Counted from the stretch's first letter, positions 1 to 6,499 are shown. The stretch is DNA of 9,996 nucleotides from Acidimicrobiales bacterium (GCA_013002375.1 JABDJW010000452.1:1-9996); one strand, 5' to 3'. Notes: generated by a model from the sequence alone, not told the origin. Numbers and translations: made by a program.

Positions 1-199
1 GCGCGCAGTAGCTCGAGGCCAGGGCAATGCGGTTCGCGCGGCGGGTTGAACGCTCACCGGGCGGTGCGAAGAAGAGGTGCGTCTTGCCGACGCACAGCCC
101 CTTGCTGGCCCACGCTCGGGTACCCGGATCCGGAGCGGTCGGGGCGGCTTGGATCGCTTCGGCGACGGTGAGTTCTGCAGGTGGTCCAACGGTGTGCAT
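1..199 (-). CDS. WhiB-family transcriptional regulator, 5' part only (runs off the left edge)
   Basis: WhiB-like proteins carry a [4Fe-4S] cluster on four conserved cysteines and act as redox- or NO-sensitive partners of sigma factors in actinobacteria. The 66 visible codons start at ATG 199-197. They show a Pro/Ala-rich N-terminus, then Trp30, the first cluster Cys at residue 36, the family hallmark LFFAPPGE at 42-49, an Arg-rich helix start, and the second cluster Cys at residue 65, the last residue but one visible. The spacing of 28 residues between the first two cysteines suits the family. The CxxC partner, the last Cys, the G[VI]WGG turn and the basic tail lie outside the window. A GAGG at 208-205 lies 5 bases before the ATG and supports this start. 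The gene is divergent from the Rpf-like gene. Which WhiB subclass it belongs to cannot be told from this part. Confidence 0.85.
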   Translation of the reverse strand, partial: MHTVGPPAELTVAEAIQAAPTAPDPGTRAWASKGLCVGKTHLFFAPPGERSTRRANRIALASSYCA

Positions 200-267
200 G
201 AGGGCCTCGAGTGGGTGTGGGGGTTCTCGGTTCGGAGGTCGGCCGGGGCCGAATTGCACCGGCGTAC

Positions 268-296
268 TTCTGACCCTATTGGTTTAGTGCTAAATA
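268..296 (+). promoter_or_regulatory. Candidate promoter toward the Rpf-like gene, with a short palindrome
   Basis: Reading rightward there is TTCTGA (268-273), a 17-base spacer and TAAATA (291-296). This overlaps the candidate whiB promoter on the other strand. A small inverted repeat, TTTAG/CTAAA (283-287 and 290-294), lies between the boxes and could be an operator. The rest of the 212-base gap (200-411) shows nothing else I can name; bases 310-411 may be untranslated leader or an N-terminal extension of the Rpf-like protein. Confidence 0.25.
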
Positions 297-301
297 AGCA
301 A
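273..301 (-). promoter_or_regulatory. Candidate promoter of the whiB-like gene
   Basis: On the minus strand there is a -35-like TTGCTT (301-296), a 17-base spacer, and an actinobacterial-style -10 TAGGGT (278-273). This predicts a start near 266 and a leader of about 67 bases. It sits in the only AT-rich patch between the two divergent genes. It is a pattern match by eye only. Confidence 0.4.
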
Positions 302-411
302 GCGCGAATGTGCGGCGTCTGGCTGCAACCACTACGGTCCGCCCGGCGAGCGGAGTCGGTCGCTTCGGCATCGCCGGTCCAACCACGAGTATCGGCGCCG
401 CCATCTCAGCA

Positions 412-1428
412 ATGGTGCACACGTTTTCCCCAGATCAAAGCCCGGCGACGGATCCTGTTTTCAACGATTTCTGCCGCTTGGCCGACGAGATCGAGTCGAT
501 GGCCGGCGACCCGTGGGCGAAGCTGGACACGCGGTGGTCGAGGCCTTCGGTCCGGTCGTTTGGTGGACGGGTGGCGGCCGTCGTGCTCGCCGCGATCGCG
601 CTGGCGCCGTTGGCGGCCGTCGTGGCGACGATGAACGAGAACCGGGCCGTCCTGGTGCCGTCGGTGGCGGAGGCCAACCAGGAGCTTGCCACCGCCCAGA
701 AGGCACTGGCCGACAACGAGCAACGACTCGCCGAGCTTCGCCTCGACGCCGTGCAGCTGGAGACCGATCGGGCCTCGTTGAATGTGCAGCAACAGCAGAC
801 GCTGGACCTCCTCGAGCAGGCGGCTCGCAATGCCCGTGAGTACATGCTGAGCGCCTTTGTGGCCGGCGGCGATCCCGGCGCTCCGGCCACCCTGCTCGAC
901 GTCACCTCGGCCTCGGAGGTCAGCTGGCGTTGGTACTTGGTGTCCGATCGAGCCCAGCTGAGCCGCCGGGCGCTGGCCCGCTACGAAGCGCTGCGAGCCT
1001 CGGCCGATCGAGATCTCCTGGCCATGGCCGACCGAGCCGAGTCGGTCGAGGTCGGCATCCGCGCCGCGGAATCCGATCGCCCGAAACTACGGACCGCCGT
1101 GGCCGACGCCGAGCAGCGGCTGGTGATCGCCTCGGCCTGGGCCGAGTCGGACGAAGCCGTCGCCAACGGCCGCTACGGTGAAGCGCCGATCGAGGCCTGG
1201 AACCGGTTGCGGTTCTGCGAGTCATCCGACGACTATCGGGCGATCAGCCCGACCGGCAAGTACCGGGGCGCCTACCAGTTCGACCTGCCCACCTGGCAAA
1301 CCGTCGGCGGTACCGGCGACCCGATCGACGCGCCGCCGCTCGAGCAGGACGCTCGTGCTCGAACGTTGTACGCGCTGCGCGGCCGGACCACGACCTGGCC
1401 GGAGTGCGGCCGGTACCTGCCGGGCTAG
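412..1428 (+). CDS. Membrane-anchored coiled-coil protein with C-terminal Rpf-like transglycosylase domain
   Basis: Probably a peptidoglycan-cleaving enzyme acting outside the membrane. From the ATG at 412 (338 aa) the order is: a cytoplasmic head of about 53 residues, one hydrophobic segment (about 54-74), a long Glu/Gln/Ala-rich coiled coil (about 83-250, with a break near 145-170), and a C-terminal Rpf/lysozyme-like domain from about 263. The domain begins WNRLRFCES; Glu270 is the expected catalytic acid. It continues with GKYRGAYQF and TW, then a GG, and ends with WPECG. Cys269 and Cys332 are placed as the conserved disulfide pair. The usual CESGGN is changed to CESSDD here. The coiled coil resembles the regulatory helices of PcsB/RipA-type wall hydrolases (inference). 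The start is uncertain: no candidate has a clear Shine-Dalgarno site. GTG 310 would add 34 residues and ATG 499 would remove 29. Confidence 0.82.
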   Translation: MVHTFSPDQSPATDPVFNDFCRLADEIESMAGDPWAKLDTRWSRPSVRSFGGRVAAVVLAAIALAPLAAVVATMNENRAVLVPSVAEANQELATAQKALADNEQRLAELRLDAVQLETDRASLNVQQQQTLDLLEQAARNAREYMLSAFVAGGDPGAPATLLDVTSASEVSWRWYLVSDRAQLSRRALARYEALRASADRDLLAMADRAESVEVGIRAAESDRPKLRTAVADAEQRLVIASAWAESDEAVANGRYGEAPIEAWNRLRFCESSDDYRAISPTGKYRGAYQFDLPTWQTVGGTGDPIDAPPLEQDARARTLYALRGRTTTWPECGRYLPG

Positions 1429-1436
1429 TTCGGTTC

Positions 1437-1473
1437 AGCCGCCGCGTGGGATTGTGGCTAGCCGCCGCGTAGG
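1437..1473. repeat. Short direct repeat across the convergent 3' ends
   Basis: A 14-base unit beginning AGCCGCCGCGT occurs at 1437-1450 and again at 1460-1473 with one mismatch. The second copy encodes the last codons of the glutaredoxin-like gene and its stop; the first lies just outside it. It looks like a small local duplication. No clear terminator hairpin separates the two convergent genes. Confidence 0.6.
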
Positions 1474-1787
1474 ACCTTGGTCATGAACGAGCTGACCCGC
1501 CCCGGTTCGGGTGGCGTCCAGTCTTCGGGCAGCAGCTCGGGCGCTTCGGTCTGGAGCGCGAGCAGCACCTGATCAGCCGACGGGTTGACCATGCGATGGG
1601 AGCCGACCACGACGGTCGGGACCGTCTCGTTGCCGTTCGCGATCGATCGCACCATCTCGGCCGCAGCCGGATCGTCCCAGATGTTGTGCTTGGCGAGTGG
1701 CAGCTGAAGCTTCGTCAGTTTCGATTCGAGCCGGCTGCAGAACGGGCAGCCCGGACGCCAGTAGTAGTCGATCGATGGGGTGGGCAT
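1458..1787 (-). CDS. Mycoredoxin-like glutaredoxin
   Basis: Small cytoplasmic thiol-disulfide oxidoreductase (109 aa) that probably reduces mixed disulfides with mycothiol. The thioredoxin fold starts with the DYYWRPGCPFC strand-loop. Cys14 and Cys17 form a CPFC active site, where actinobacterial mycoredoxin-1 has CGYC as I recall it. Further on, GNETVPTVV (residues 52-60) carries the cis-Pro57 substrate loop, and NPSADQV (68-74) matches the mycoredoxin C-terminal signature. A tail of about 28 residues after the fold is longer than in the shortest members. ATG 1787 is chosen because the fold begins right after it; an upstream in-frame start would overlap the preceding gene. GGAG lies 10 bases upstream, rather far. 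It is probably the last gene of the minus-strand run that starts at 3657. NrdH-type redoxin is the main alternative. Confidence 0.88.
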   Translation of the reverse strand: MPTPSIDYYWRPGCPFCSRLESKLTKLQLPLAKHNIWDDPAAAEMVRSIANGNETVPTVVVGSHRMVNPSADQVLLALQTEAPELLPEDWTPPEPGRVSSFMTKVLRGG

Positions 1788-1837
1788 CGTTGTGTGGCTC
1801 CAGCGGTAGATCCAGCAGTGGGTACTGCCCCCGGTAC

Positions 1838-1857
1838 AACCCGGGTCGACTCGGGTT
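1838..1857. other. Short inverted repeat between septum-family gene and glutaredoxin gene
   Basis: AACCCG (1838-1843) and CGGGTT (1852-1857) form a 6-bp stem with an 8-base loop, just after the septum-family stop (1879) on the minus strand. There is no T-run. It could be a weak attenuating hairpin in the 91-base gap, or chance in GC-rich DNA. Confidence 0.2.
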
Positions 1858-1878
1858 TCTTCCCAGCCGGTGATGCGT

Positions 1879-2916
1879 TCAGCCGTCCCGAAGCTCGGAC
1901 AGCGGTACATCCAGCGTCGCGTTGGGGGTATAGGCCAGGCAGAGCGAGGACCGGTCGTTCGCGGCCCAGGATGCCTCCGACGGGTTGATCAGGAAGAACT
2001 CGACCGGTGCATCTTCGTAGGCCACGCCGAAGAGCTCTTCGAGCGACGCGGCGCAGATCTTGGTCGCAAACTCCCGGATCGCAGTCGCATCGAACTCGCC
2101 ATCGGGGGAGTTGGCGACGTCGAATACCTCGGCGCTGTGGGGTTCGGTGCACGGGACGACGTCGATCACCGAGAGCGGTTGGTCGAGGGCCACCGGCTCG
2201 GTGCCGACACACGAGCCGACGTCGAGCGCGAACACCGAGTTTGCCGGTTGTTCGGTCGTGGGCGGAGCGGCGGTGTCGGGCTCGCGGATGAAGTACAGGT
2301 AGTACGCGGTGCCGGCTGCGGCGAGGGCGATCAGAACCAGGAACGACACCAGGCTGATTCCCCGGCGATCTGCACCCGTGTCGTCCGGAAATGGCTCATC
2401 GGTCGGTTCCGGCGTCGGCGCCTGCGTCGGCGACACGGACTCGCCGGTGGCATCGAAGCGTTCGACCTCGGTCGGCACGGCGTCGGGTGGCGCGACCGCA
2501 GACGCTTCGTCGCGGACGTTCGCCCAGAAGTCGGCCTCGTCGGGTTGGTCGGTGAGGTCGGTGTCGTCCTCGTCGGGCAAGGTGATCGGCAACAACGCCG
2601 ATGCCGTGTCGCCCGCCTCGGGTTCGGTGATCTCGGGTTCGGTGACCTCGGGTTCCGCCACAACATCGGGTTCTGGCGTCGCCGGTCGCTCGGCCAGCAA
2701 GGTTCCGGCGCCGGCGGCAGCGAGATCCATACGCACACCCGGGCCCAGGTAGGTGGCGCGGGCCCCGAGGTCGGGAGGGCGAGCGGGCCCGGAATGAGGG
2801 CGCCCATCGGCGTCATCGGGCGCGCCGGTCGGCCGGCGGAGATCGGGGTGTTCTTCGGGAGGCCGCCATTGGCCACCAGCCGAGAGCCACCAGCCAGGGC
2901 CGGGTGATTCGGTCAT
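1879..2916 (-). CDS. Septum-formation-family membrane protein with Trp/Pro N-terminal motif and acidic Pro-rich linker
   Basis: 345 aa. The N-terminus GPGWWLSAGGQWRPPE (7-21) resembles the short DUF2510-type motif common in actinobacterial membrane proteins. A long disordered stretch (about 25-185), rich in Pro, Glu, Asp and Thr, includes a tandem EPEVT-like repeat. One transmembrane segment follows at about 187-210, then an extracytoplasmic domain (228-331). That domain matches the septum-formation family pattern: DVGSC, then VVPCTEPHSAEVF, then a Cys, then W-x-x-NDR-x-x-x-C. Its four cysteines (236, 256, 288, 326) probably form two disulfides outside the cell. The exact role of this family is not settled; a link to septation comes from its name. 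The ATG at 2916 has no strong ribosome site. It lies 48 bases after the crotonase stop on the same strand, so co-transcription is likely. Confidence 0.8.
   Translation of the reverse strand: MTESPGPGWWLSAGGQWRPPEEHPDLRRPTGAPDDADGRPHSGPARPPDLGARATYLGPGVRMDLAAAGAGTLLAERPATPEPDVVAEPEVTEPEITEPEAGDTASALLPITLPDEDDTDLTDQPDEADFWANVRDEASAVAPPDAVPTEVERFDATGESVSPTQAPTPEPTDEPFPDDTGADRRGISLVSFLVLIALAAAGTAYYLYFIREPDTAAPPTTEQPANSVFALDVGSCVGTEPVALDQPLSVIDVVPCTEPHSAEVFDVANSPDGEFDATAIREFATKICAASLEELFGVAYEDAPVEFFLINPSEASWAANDRSSLCLAYTPNATLDVPLSELRDG
2616..2660. repeat. Three 15-base tandem repeats inside the septum-family gene
   Basis: Three in-frame copies of a unit like CCTCGGGTTCGGTGA (2616-2630, 2631-2645, 2646-2660), the last diverged at its end. 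They encode repeated Thr/Glu-Pro-Glu units in the acidic linker (about residues 86-100). Such repeats can change copy number between strains without shifting frame. Confidence 0.8.
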
Positions 2917-2964
2917 CGGAATCGGCGATCAGTGTCGGGGAAGGTCGACATCGTGCAGGAGAGC

Positions 2965-3657
2965 TTAGGACTCGACGGCGAAATCGCCCAGATCGGCGTC
3001 GATCGTGGCCAGCACATGGGAGATCGTCGCACCGCGAGTGTTCTGTCGGGTGCGGGCCAGCGCCCCGCGCGACAACGACTGGCCGAGTTGGCGGGCTCGC
3101 TCGGTCGCCGCGGCGATCGGGTCGTCGGCGAGTTCGTCGAGGAAGCCGACGTCGAGCGCCTCCGCCGGTGTGTAGACCCGGGCCAGGAGAATCGACTGGG
3201 TGAAGTGACGTTTGGACAGGCGGTGGGCGGCCAATTCGGTGGCGAACACCGGGACCGGCATGCCGATCGAGACCTCGTTCAGGCCCAGCTTGAACTCGCC
3301 GTCGGCACCGATGCGGATATCCGATGCCATCAACAAGATGGCACCGGCCGCGAGGGCATGGCCGGTGCACGCGGCGACGACCGGCAGCGGAAAGCCGAAG
3401 AGCCGCATGCTGAGCCGAGCGCCGCGGGCCACGAGCTCCTGCACGTCCTGCTCGGTGCCGCCGGTCATGACGCTGAGATCGAACCCGGCGCAGAACTTGC
3501 CGGGCCGGCCGGCCAGGACCAGGGCCGTCGCTTCGGCTTCGGCCCGATCGGCTGCACCCTCCAGGGCGGCCATCATGTCGTGGGAGAGCGCGTTGACCTT
3601 GCCGTCGTCCATCGTGACCACGGCCACGCCGTCCTGCAGGTCGTAGGTGAGACTCAT
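2965..3657 (-). CDS. Crotonase / enoyl-CoA hydratase-isomerase family protein, EchA3-like
   Basis: 230 aa, slightly short for the crotonase fold. It would bind an acyl-CoA thioester and stabilise its enolate; the substrate is unknown. Seen: MDDGKVNAL (16-24), the first oxyanion-hole segment FCAGFDL (55-61), the second GHALAAGA (99-106), and GLNEVSIGM (125-133). Glu128 aligns by eye with the first catalytic Glu of rat hydratase (Glu144). The second (Glu164) aligns with Gln154 in KRHFTQSILLA, and the usual PGxGG loop is replaced by MPVPVFAT. These changes match the Mycobacterium EchA3 subgroup as I remember it, so plain hydratase activity should not be assumed. ATG 3657 follows a -10-like TACAGT by 8 bases, which suggests a leaderless message. 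It is the first gene of a probable minus-strand operon with the septum-family and glutaredoxin-like genes. Confidence 0.87.
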   Translation of the reverse strand: MSLTYDLQDGVAVVTMDDGKVNALSHDMMAALEGAADRAEAEATALVLAGRPGKFCAGFDLSVMTGGTEQDVQELVARGARLSMRLFGFPLPVVAACTGHALAAGAILLMASDIRIGADGEFKLGLNEVSIGMPVPVFATELAAHRLSKRHFTQSILLARVYTPAEALDVGFLDELADDPIAAATERARQLGQSLSRGALARTRQNTRGATISHVLATIDADLGDFAVES

Positions 3658-3665
3658 GGCCGCCG

Positions 3666-3671
3666 ACTGTA
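3666..3671 (-). promoter_or_regulatory. Candidate -10 box of the crotonase gene (leaderless)
   Basis: TACAGT on the minus strand ends 8 bases before ATG 3657, the distance expected if transcription starts at or next to the ATG. There is no Shine-Dalgarno site in the gap. No good -35 is visible. Confidence 0.4.
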
Positions 3672-3678
3672 GTCAAGG

Positions 3679-3780
3679 CCCTGGAAATAGCCCGAATTGC
3701 CTATTCAGGTTGGCCCGCCACCGCGCCAACCTGGAAGCAGTTCGAAGTGGTCATCATTACATCGAACACCCTGGAAATAG
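3679..3780. repeat. Operator-like repeat cluster upstream of the crotonase gene
   Basis: CCCTGGAAATAG is present twice in the same orientation (3679-3690 and 3769-3780), with a related CCTGGAAGCAG between (3730-3740). The first copy faces an inverted partner: AATAG (3686-3690), 10 bases, CTATT (3701-3705), with outer CCTG (3680-3683) facing CAGG (3706-3709). A second inverted repeat, CAGGTTGG (3706-3713) and CCAACCTG (3726-3733), shares that arm. The group starts about 22 bases upstream of the crotonase ATG, where a repressor or activator would bind. The regulator is not identifiable from this window. Confidence 0.5.
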
Positions 3781-3827
3781 GTGAAAGTGTGTGTCGGGAT
3801 GAGTGGACCCGGCGTGCCTGGAGGTCA

Positions 3828-3857
3828 CAGTGCCTCGGTCGCAAGACCGAGGCACTG
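3828..3857 (-). terminator. Strong hairpin, probable terminator of the SGNH hydrolase gene
   Basis: A perfect 13-bp stem (CAGTGCCTCGGTC, 3828-3840, with its complement 3845-3857) encloses a 4-base loop. It lies 68 bases past the SGNH hydrolase stop on the minus strand and before the crotonase promoter region. There is no T-run on the minus strand, which is common for actinobacterial terminators; on the plus strand TTTT occurs at 3862-3865. The loop is GCAA, a stable GNRA tetraloop, when read on the plus strand. The remaining bases of the 3658-3925 gap hold no supportable gene; 3858-3925 is purine-rich when read on the minus strand. Confidence 0.65.
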
Positions 3858-3925
3858 CCAGTTTTGCCCGCTCGTTCCTCGCTCCTCTGCAGATACGCCA
3901 AGGCGCTGACCCGCTCCCTCGTCTC

Positions 3926-4585
3926 TCAGTCGCTCGCTTCGATCAGGAGCTGTTCGGCGAAGGCGTTGGCGTAGGCGGTGTAGCCGTGGGTGTTGGGGTG
4001 GAAACGGTCGGCGGCCATCGACGCCGCCCAACCACCCGGGTGCTCGTTGAGGTGCCGGCCGACCCGCGCAATGCGGACCGCAGAGTCGCCGGCGGCTTCG
4101 CGCTGGCGCTGGTTGACCGCCTTGCCGATCACACTGCCCGGGCCGTGCAGAACTTCGCCGACGATGCCGGTGTCGGTGCGCTCGCCGATGGCGGTCACCA
4201 TGCGTTCCATCTGGCGCCGAAGGTGATCGACCCGCACGCTCGCCATCAGGTCATTGGCGCCGGCCGTGCAGGTGATCATCACGATGGGTCGCCCGAGCTG
4301 ATCGAGCTGGGCGAGCTGCGTCCGCAGCACGTCCCGCATCTTGGCGCCGGTGCGGGACAGGTTGACCAGCTCATAGTCGCGGCCCGCGGCGCGCAAGCGC
4401 GCATCGAGCTGGCCGACATACCCGCCGTCGATCGACTCTGCTCCCACCCCTTGTGCGGTTGAATCGCCGAGCGCCACCCACAATGGTTTGCCGCTCTCGA
4501 GGGCGCGCAGATTGCGGTGATGCCAGGCATCGGCCAAGTCGGGGACGGTGCTGATCACCGAGCGAACGCCGTCGGAGAACCGCAT
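3926..4585 (-). CDS. SGNH/GDSL-type hydrolase
   Basis: 219 aa esterase/lipase-like enzyme; the true ester substrate is unknown. The family blocks are all present. The nucleophile Ser42 is in ALGDSTAQG (38-46). The block II Gly80 is in LSRTGAKMRD (76-85). The oxyanion Asn111 is in AGAND (108-112). The catalytic pair Asp193/His196 is in ADRFHPN (192-198). There is no signal peptide or membrane segment, so a cytoplasmic location is likely. ATG 4585 is chosen as the last Met before the conserved fold. The reading frame stays open far upstream only because it runs antisense to GC-rich genes, and a GTG near 4688 would add an unlikely Pro-rich stretch. No clear Shine-Dalgarno site is seen. It is divergent from the ABC-F gene across 150 bases. 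Confidence 0.88.
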   Translation of the reverse strand: MRFSDGVRSVISTVPDLADAWHHRNLRALESGKPLWVALGDSTAQGVGAESIDGGYVGQLDARLRAAGRDYELVNLSRTGAKMRDVLRTQLAQLDQLGRPIVMITCTAGANDLMASVRVDHLRRQMERMVTAIGERTDTGIVGEVLHGPGSVIGKAVNQRQREAAGDSAVRIARVGRHLNEHPGGWAASMAADRFHPNTHGYTAYANAFAEQLLIEASD

Positions 4586-4735
4586 CGCGACCGCGCTGAG
4601 CCGGCCGGGTCGCCACGGGGTCGGCGGCGGCAGGGGCGGTGGAGAGGAATGGGGTGGGGGATGATTCGATGATCGTGGGCCGGACACTGCTCCCCACCGT
4701 AGGCTCTGCGGCGTGCAGACCAAACGACTGGCCCA
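4586..4735. promoter_or_regulatory. Divergent control region between the SGNH hydrolase and ABC-F genes
   Basis: 150 bases without a gene, very G-rich on the plus strand (4608-4662). The only box I can suggest is TAGGCT (4700-4705), a -10-like element about 30 bases before the ABC-F GTG; no matching -35 is visible. GATGATTC and GATGATCG (about 4660-4675) are near-repeats of unknown meaning. Confidence 0.25.
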
Positions 4736-6499
4736 GTGATACTCGTCGATGCCGAGCGGGTCTCGATGAGCCGTCCCGGTCGGCCTCTGTTCACCGATCT
4801 CTCGGTGACGATCAACTCCGGCGATCGGCTGGCGATCGTCGGCCTCAACGGGTGCGGTAAGTCGACCCTGGTACGGGTGCTCGCCGGCCGAGCCGAACCG
4901 GAATCGGGTGTCGTCCGGCGGGGCCGAGGCGTCCGGATCGCCATGCTCGACCAGAACCCGCAGCTGGGTACTGGCGCGGTTCGCGATGTGGTCGCTCAGG
5001 CCGGCGGTGAGGCGTGGGAGGCCGAATCGGTGCTCGATCGCATCGGCATGGGGGCGTATCTCGACACGCCGGTCACCGAGCTGTCCGGCGGTCAGGCCAA
5101 ACGGGTTGCGCTGGCCCGCACCCTGGTGACCGAGTGCGATCTCCTGGTGCTCGACGAGCCGACCAACCACCTCGACATCGACGGCATTGCCTGGCTCGAA
5201 GATCGCTTGGCTGCGTTCAGCGGCGGGTTGCTGTTGGTGACGCACGATCGCCATGTGCTCGACCGGGTCACCACGAGGATTCTCGAGCTCGACCGGGGCC
5301 GGGGGTACGTCCACGACGGTGGCTATGCCGGGTACCTCGAAGGCCGGCTCGACCGCGAGGCGGCGGCGGTCGAAACCGAGGCCGTTCGAGCCAACCTGGC
5401 TCGCCGCGAACTGGCCTGGTTGCGGCGCGGCGCGCCGGCGCGGACGTCGAAGGCCAAGGCCCGCATTCGAACGGCGACCGAGCTGGTGAATCGCCGCCCC
5501 GAAGCCGCCGCCCGCAGTGGCGAGCTCGACTGGCACACCGATACGCCGCGCCTCGGCGATCAGGTCATCGAGGTGCGCGACGTGTCGCTGCAGCGCGGGG
5601 GCACCGAGCTGCTGCGCCACGTCGACCTCGATCTCGGCCCTCGGGAACGGTTGGGCATCGTCGGTGTGAACGGCACCGGCAAGTCGAGCCTCCTCGACCT
5701 GATGGCCGGTCGGCTCGCGCCCGATGCGGGTGAGATCGTGACCGGCCCGACCGTGCAGCTCGGCTACTACGACCAGACCGGCCGTGAACTCGACCTGAGC
5801 CAACGGGTGCGCGACGCCGTCGTGCCCGGCGATGGTGAACCGGATTGGCGAGACGCCCGGCTGCTCGAACGATTCTGGTTCGATGCCGACGCGCAGTATG
5901 CCCCGATCGAGTTGTTGTCGGGGGGCGAGCGCCGGCGTCTCCAGCTGGTGATGGTGTTGGCCGCCCAGCCCAACGTCGTCTTCCTCGATGAGCCGACCAA
6001 CGATCTCGATCTCGACACACTGCGGTCGCTCGAGGACTACCTCGAGGACTTCCCGGGCGCAGTCGTGGTGGTCAGTCACGATCGGGCGTTTCTCGAACGC
6101 ACCGTCGACGACGTGGTCGTGCTCGACGGTTCCGGCCGGGTGGGGCGAATCCCCGGCGGGTACGAGGCGTGGGAGAACGAGCGCCGGGCCGCCCGCGGCG
6201 GAACGGCCGGCCAGAAGTCGACCGAGAAAGCAAACCAGAAGGCGGACCAGCGGACGAAGCAGAAGCCCTCGGATCCCGGTTCGGGCCCGTCGCGGAGCAC
6301 GCTGCGGTTTCAGTTGAAGGAAGTGGAGAGGACGATGCGGCCGATCGAGCGCAAGCGGGCGACGCTGGCCGTCGAACTCGATGGCGCAACCGATCACGAC
6401 ACGCTGGCCCGGGTGGGGGCCCAAGTCGCCGAGCTCGACGCCCAGCTGGCCGAGCTCGAGGAGCGCTGGTTGGTCGTCGCCGAACAGCTCGAGTCCTGA
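4736..6499 (+). CDS. ABC-F family ATPase, Uup-type
   Basis: 587 aa cytoplasmic protein with two ABC ATPase domains and no membrane segments; ABC-F proteins act on the ribosome rather than as transporters. First domain: Walker A GLNGCGKST (36-44), signature LSGGQ (116-120), Walker B LLVLDEPTNHLD (136-147). Second domain: GVNGTGKSS (310-318), LSGGE (394-398), VVFLDEPTNDLD (414-425). The linker between the domains (about 205-275) contains LAWLRRGAPARTSKAKAR, the Uup-type hallmark, and is placed to contact tRNA or rRNA. A Lys/Gln-rich spacer (about 488-515) leads to a C-terminal coiled coil (about 519-587), the DNA-binding tail reported for Uup. The GTG start at 4736 places MILVDAERVS at the N-terminus, as in relatives; no Shine-Dalgarno site is seen. 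Self-resistance ABC-F proteins share this plan, but the tail favours Uup. Confidence 0.92.
   Translation: MILVDAERVSMSRPGRPLFTDLSVTINSGDRLAIVGLNGCGKSTLVRVLAGRAEPESGVVRRGRGVRIAMLDQNPQLGTGAVRDVVAQAGGEAWEAESVLDRIGMGAYLDTPVTELSGGQAKRVALARTLVTECDLLVLDEPTNHLDIDGIAWLEDRLAAFSGGLLLVTHDRHVLDRVTTRILELDRGRGYVHDGGYAGYLEGRLDREAAAVETEAVRANLARRELAWLRRGAPARTSKAKARIRTATELVNRRPEAAARSGELDWHTDTPRLGDQVIEVRDVSLQRGGTELLRHVDLDLGPRERLGIVGVNGTGKSSLLDLMAGRLAPDAGEIVTGPTVQLGYYDQTGRELDLSQRVRDAVVPGDGEPDWRDARLLERFWFDADAQYAPIELLSGGERRRLQLVMVLAAQPNVVFLDEPTNDLDLDTLRSLEDYLEDFPGAVVVVSHDRAFLERTVDDVVVLDGSGRVGRIPGGYEAWENERRAARGGTAGQKSTEKANQKADQRTKQKPSDPGSGPSRSTLRFQLKEVERTMRPIERKRATLAVELDGATDHDTLARVGAQVAELDAQLAELEERWLVVAEQLES

Noticed and set aside
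77..634. Plus-strand frame of 185 codons across the whiB/rpf divergent region.
   Set aside because: It overlaps the whiB-like gene and the Rpf-like N-terminus in other frames and has an Arg/Ser-rich composition typical of shadow frames.
2616..2660. CRISPR-like array considered for the 15-base repeats.
   Set aside because: The repeats are directly joined without spacers, in frame, and encode the acidic linker of a protein.
1870..2907. Open plus-strand frame of 345 codons.
   Set aside because: It is the antisense shadow of the septum-family gene, whose minus-strand product has a membrane segment and family cysteines. The plus-strand product is Gly/Arg-rich without motifs.
3828..3857. tRNA or riboswitch considered for the strong stem-loop.
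   Set aside because: It is a single stem with no cloverleaf arms, no TTCGA-type T-loop and no known aptamer pattern.
3747..3974. Possible plus-strand small gene of 75 codons in the gap.
   Set aside because: It runs through the hairpin and into the SGNH hydrolase coding end, has no ribosome site and no recognisable motif.
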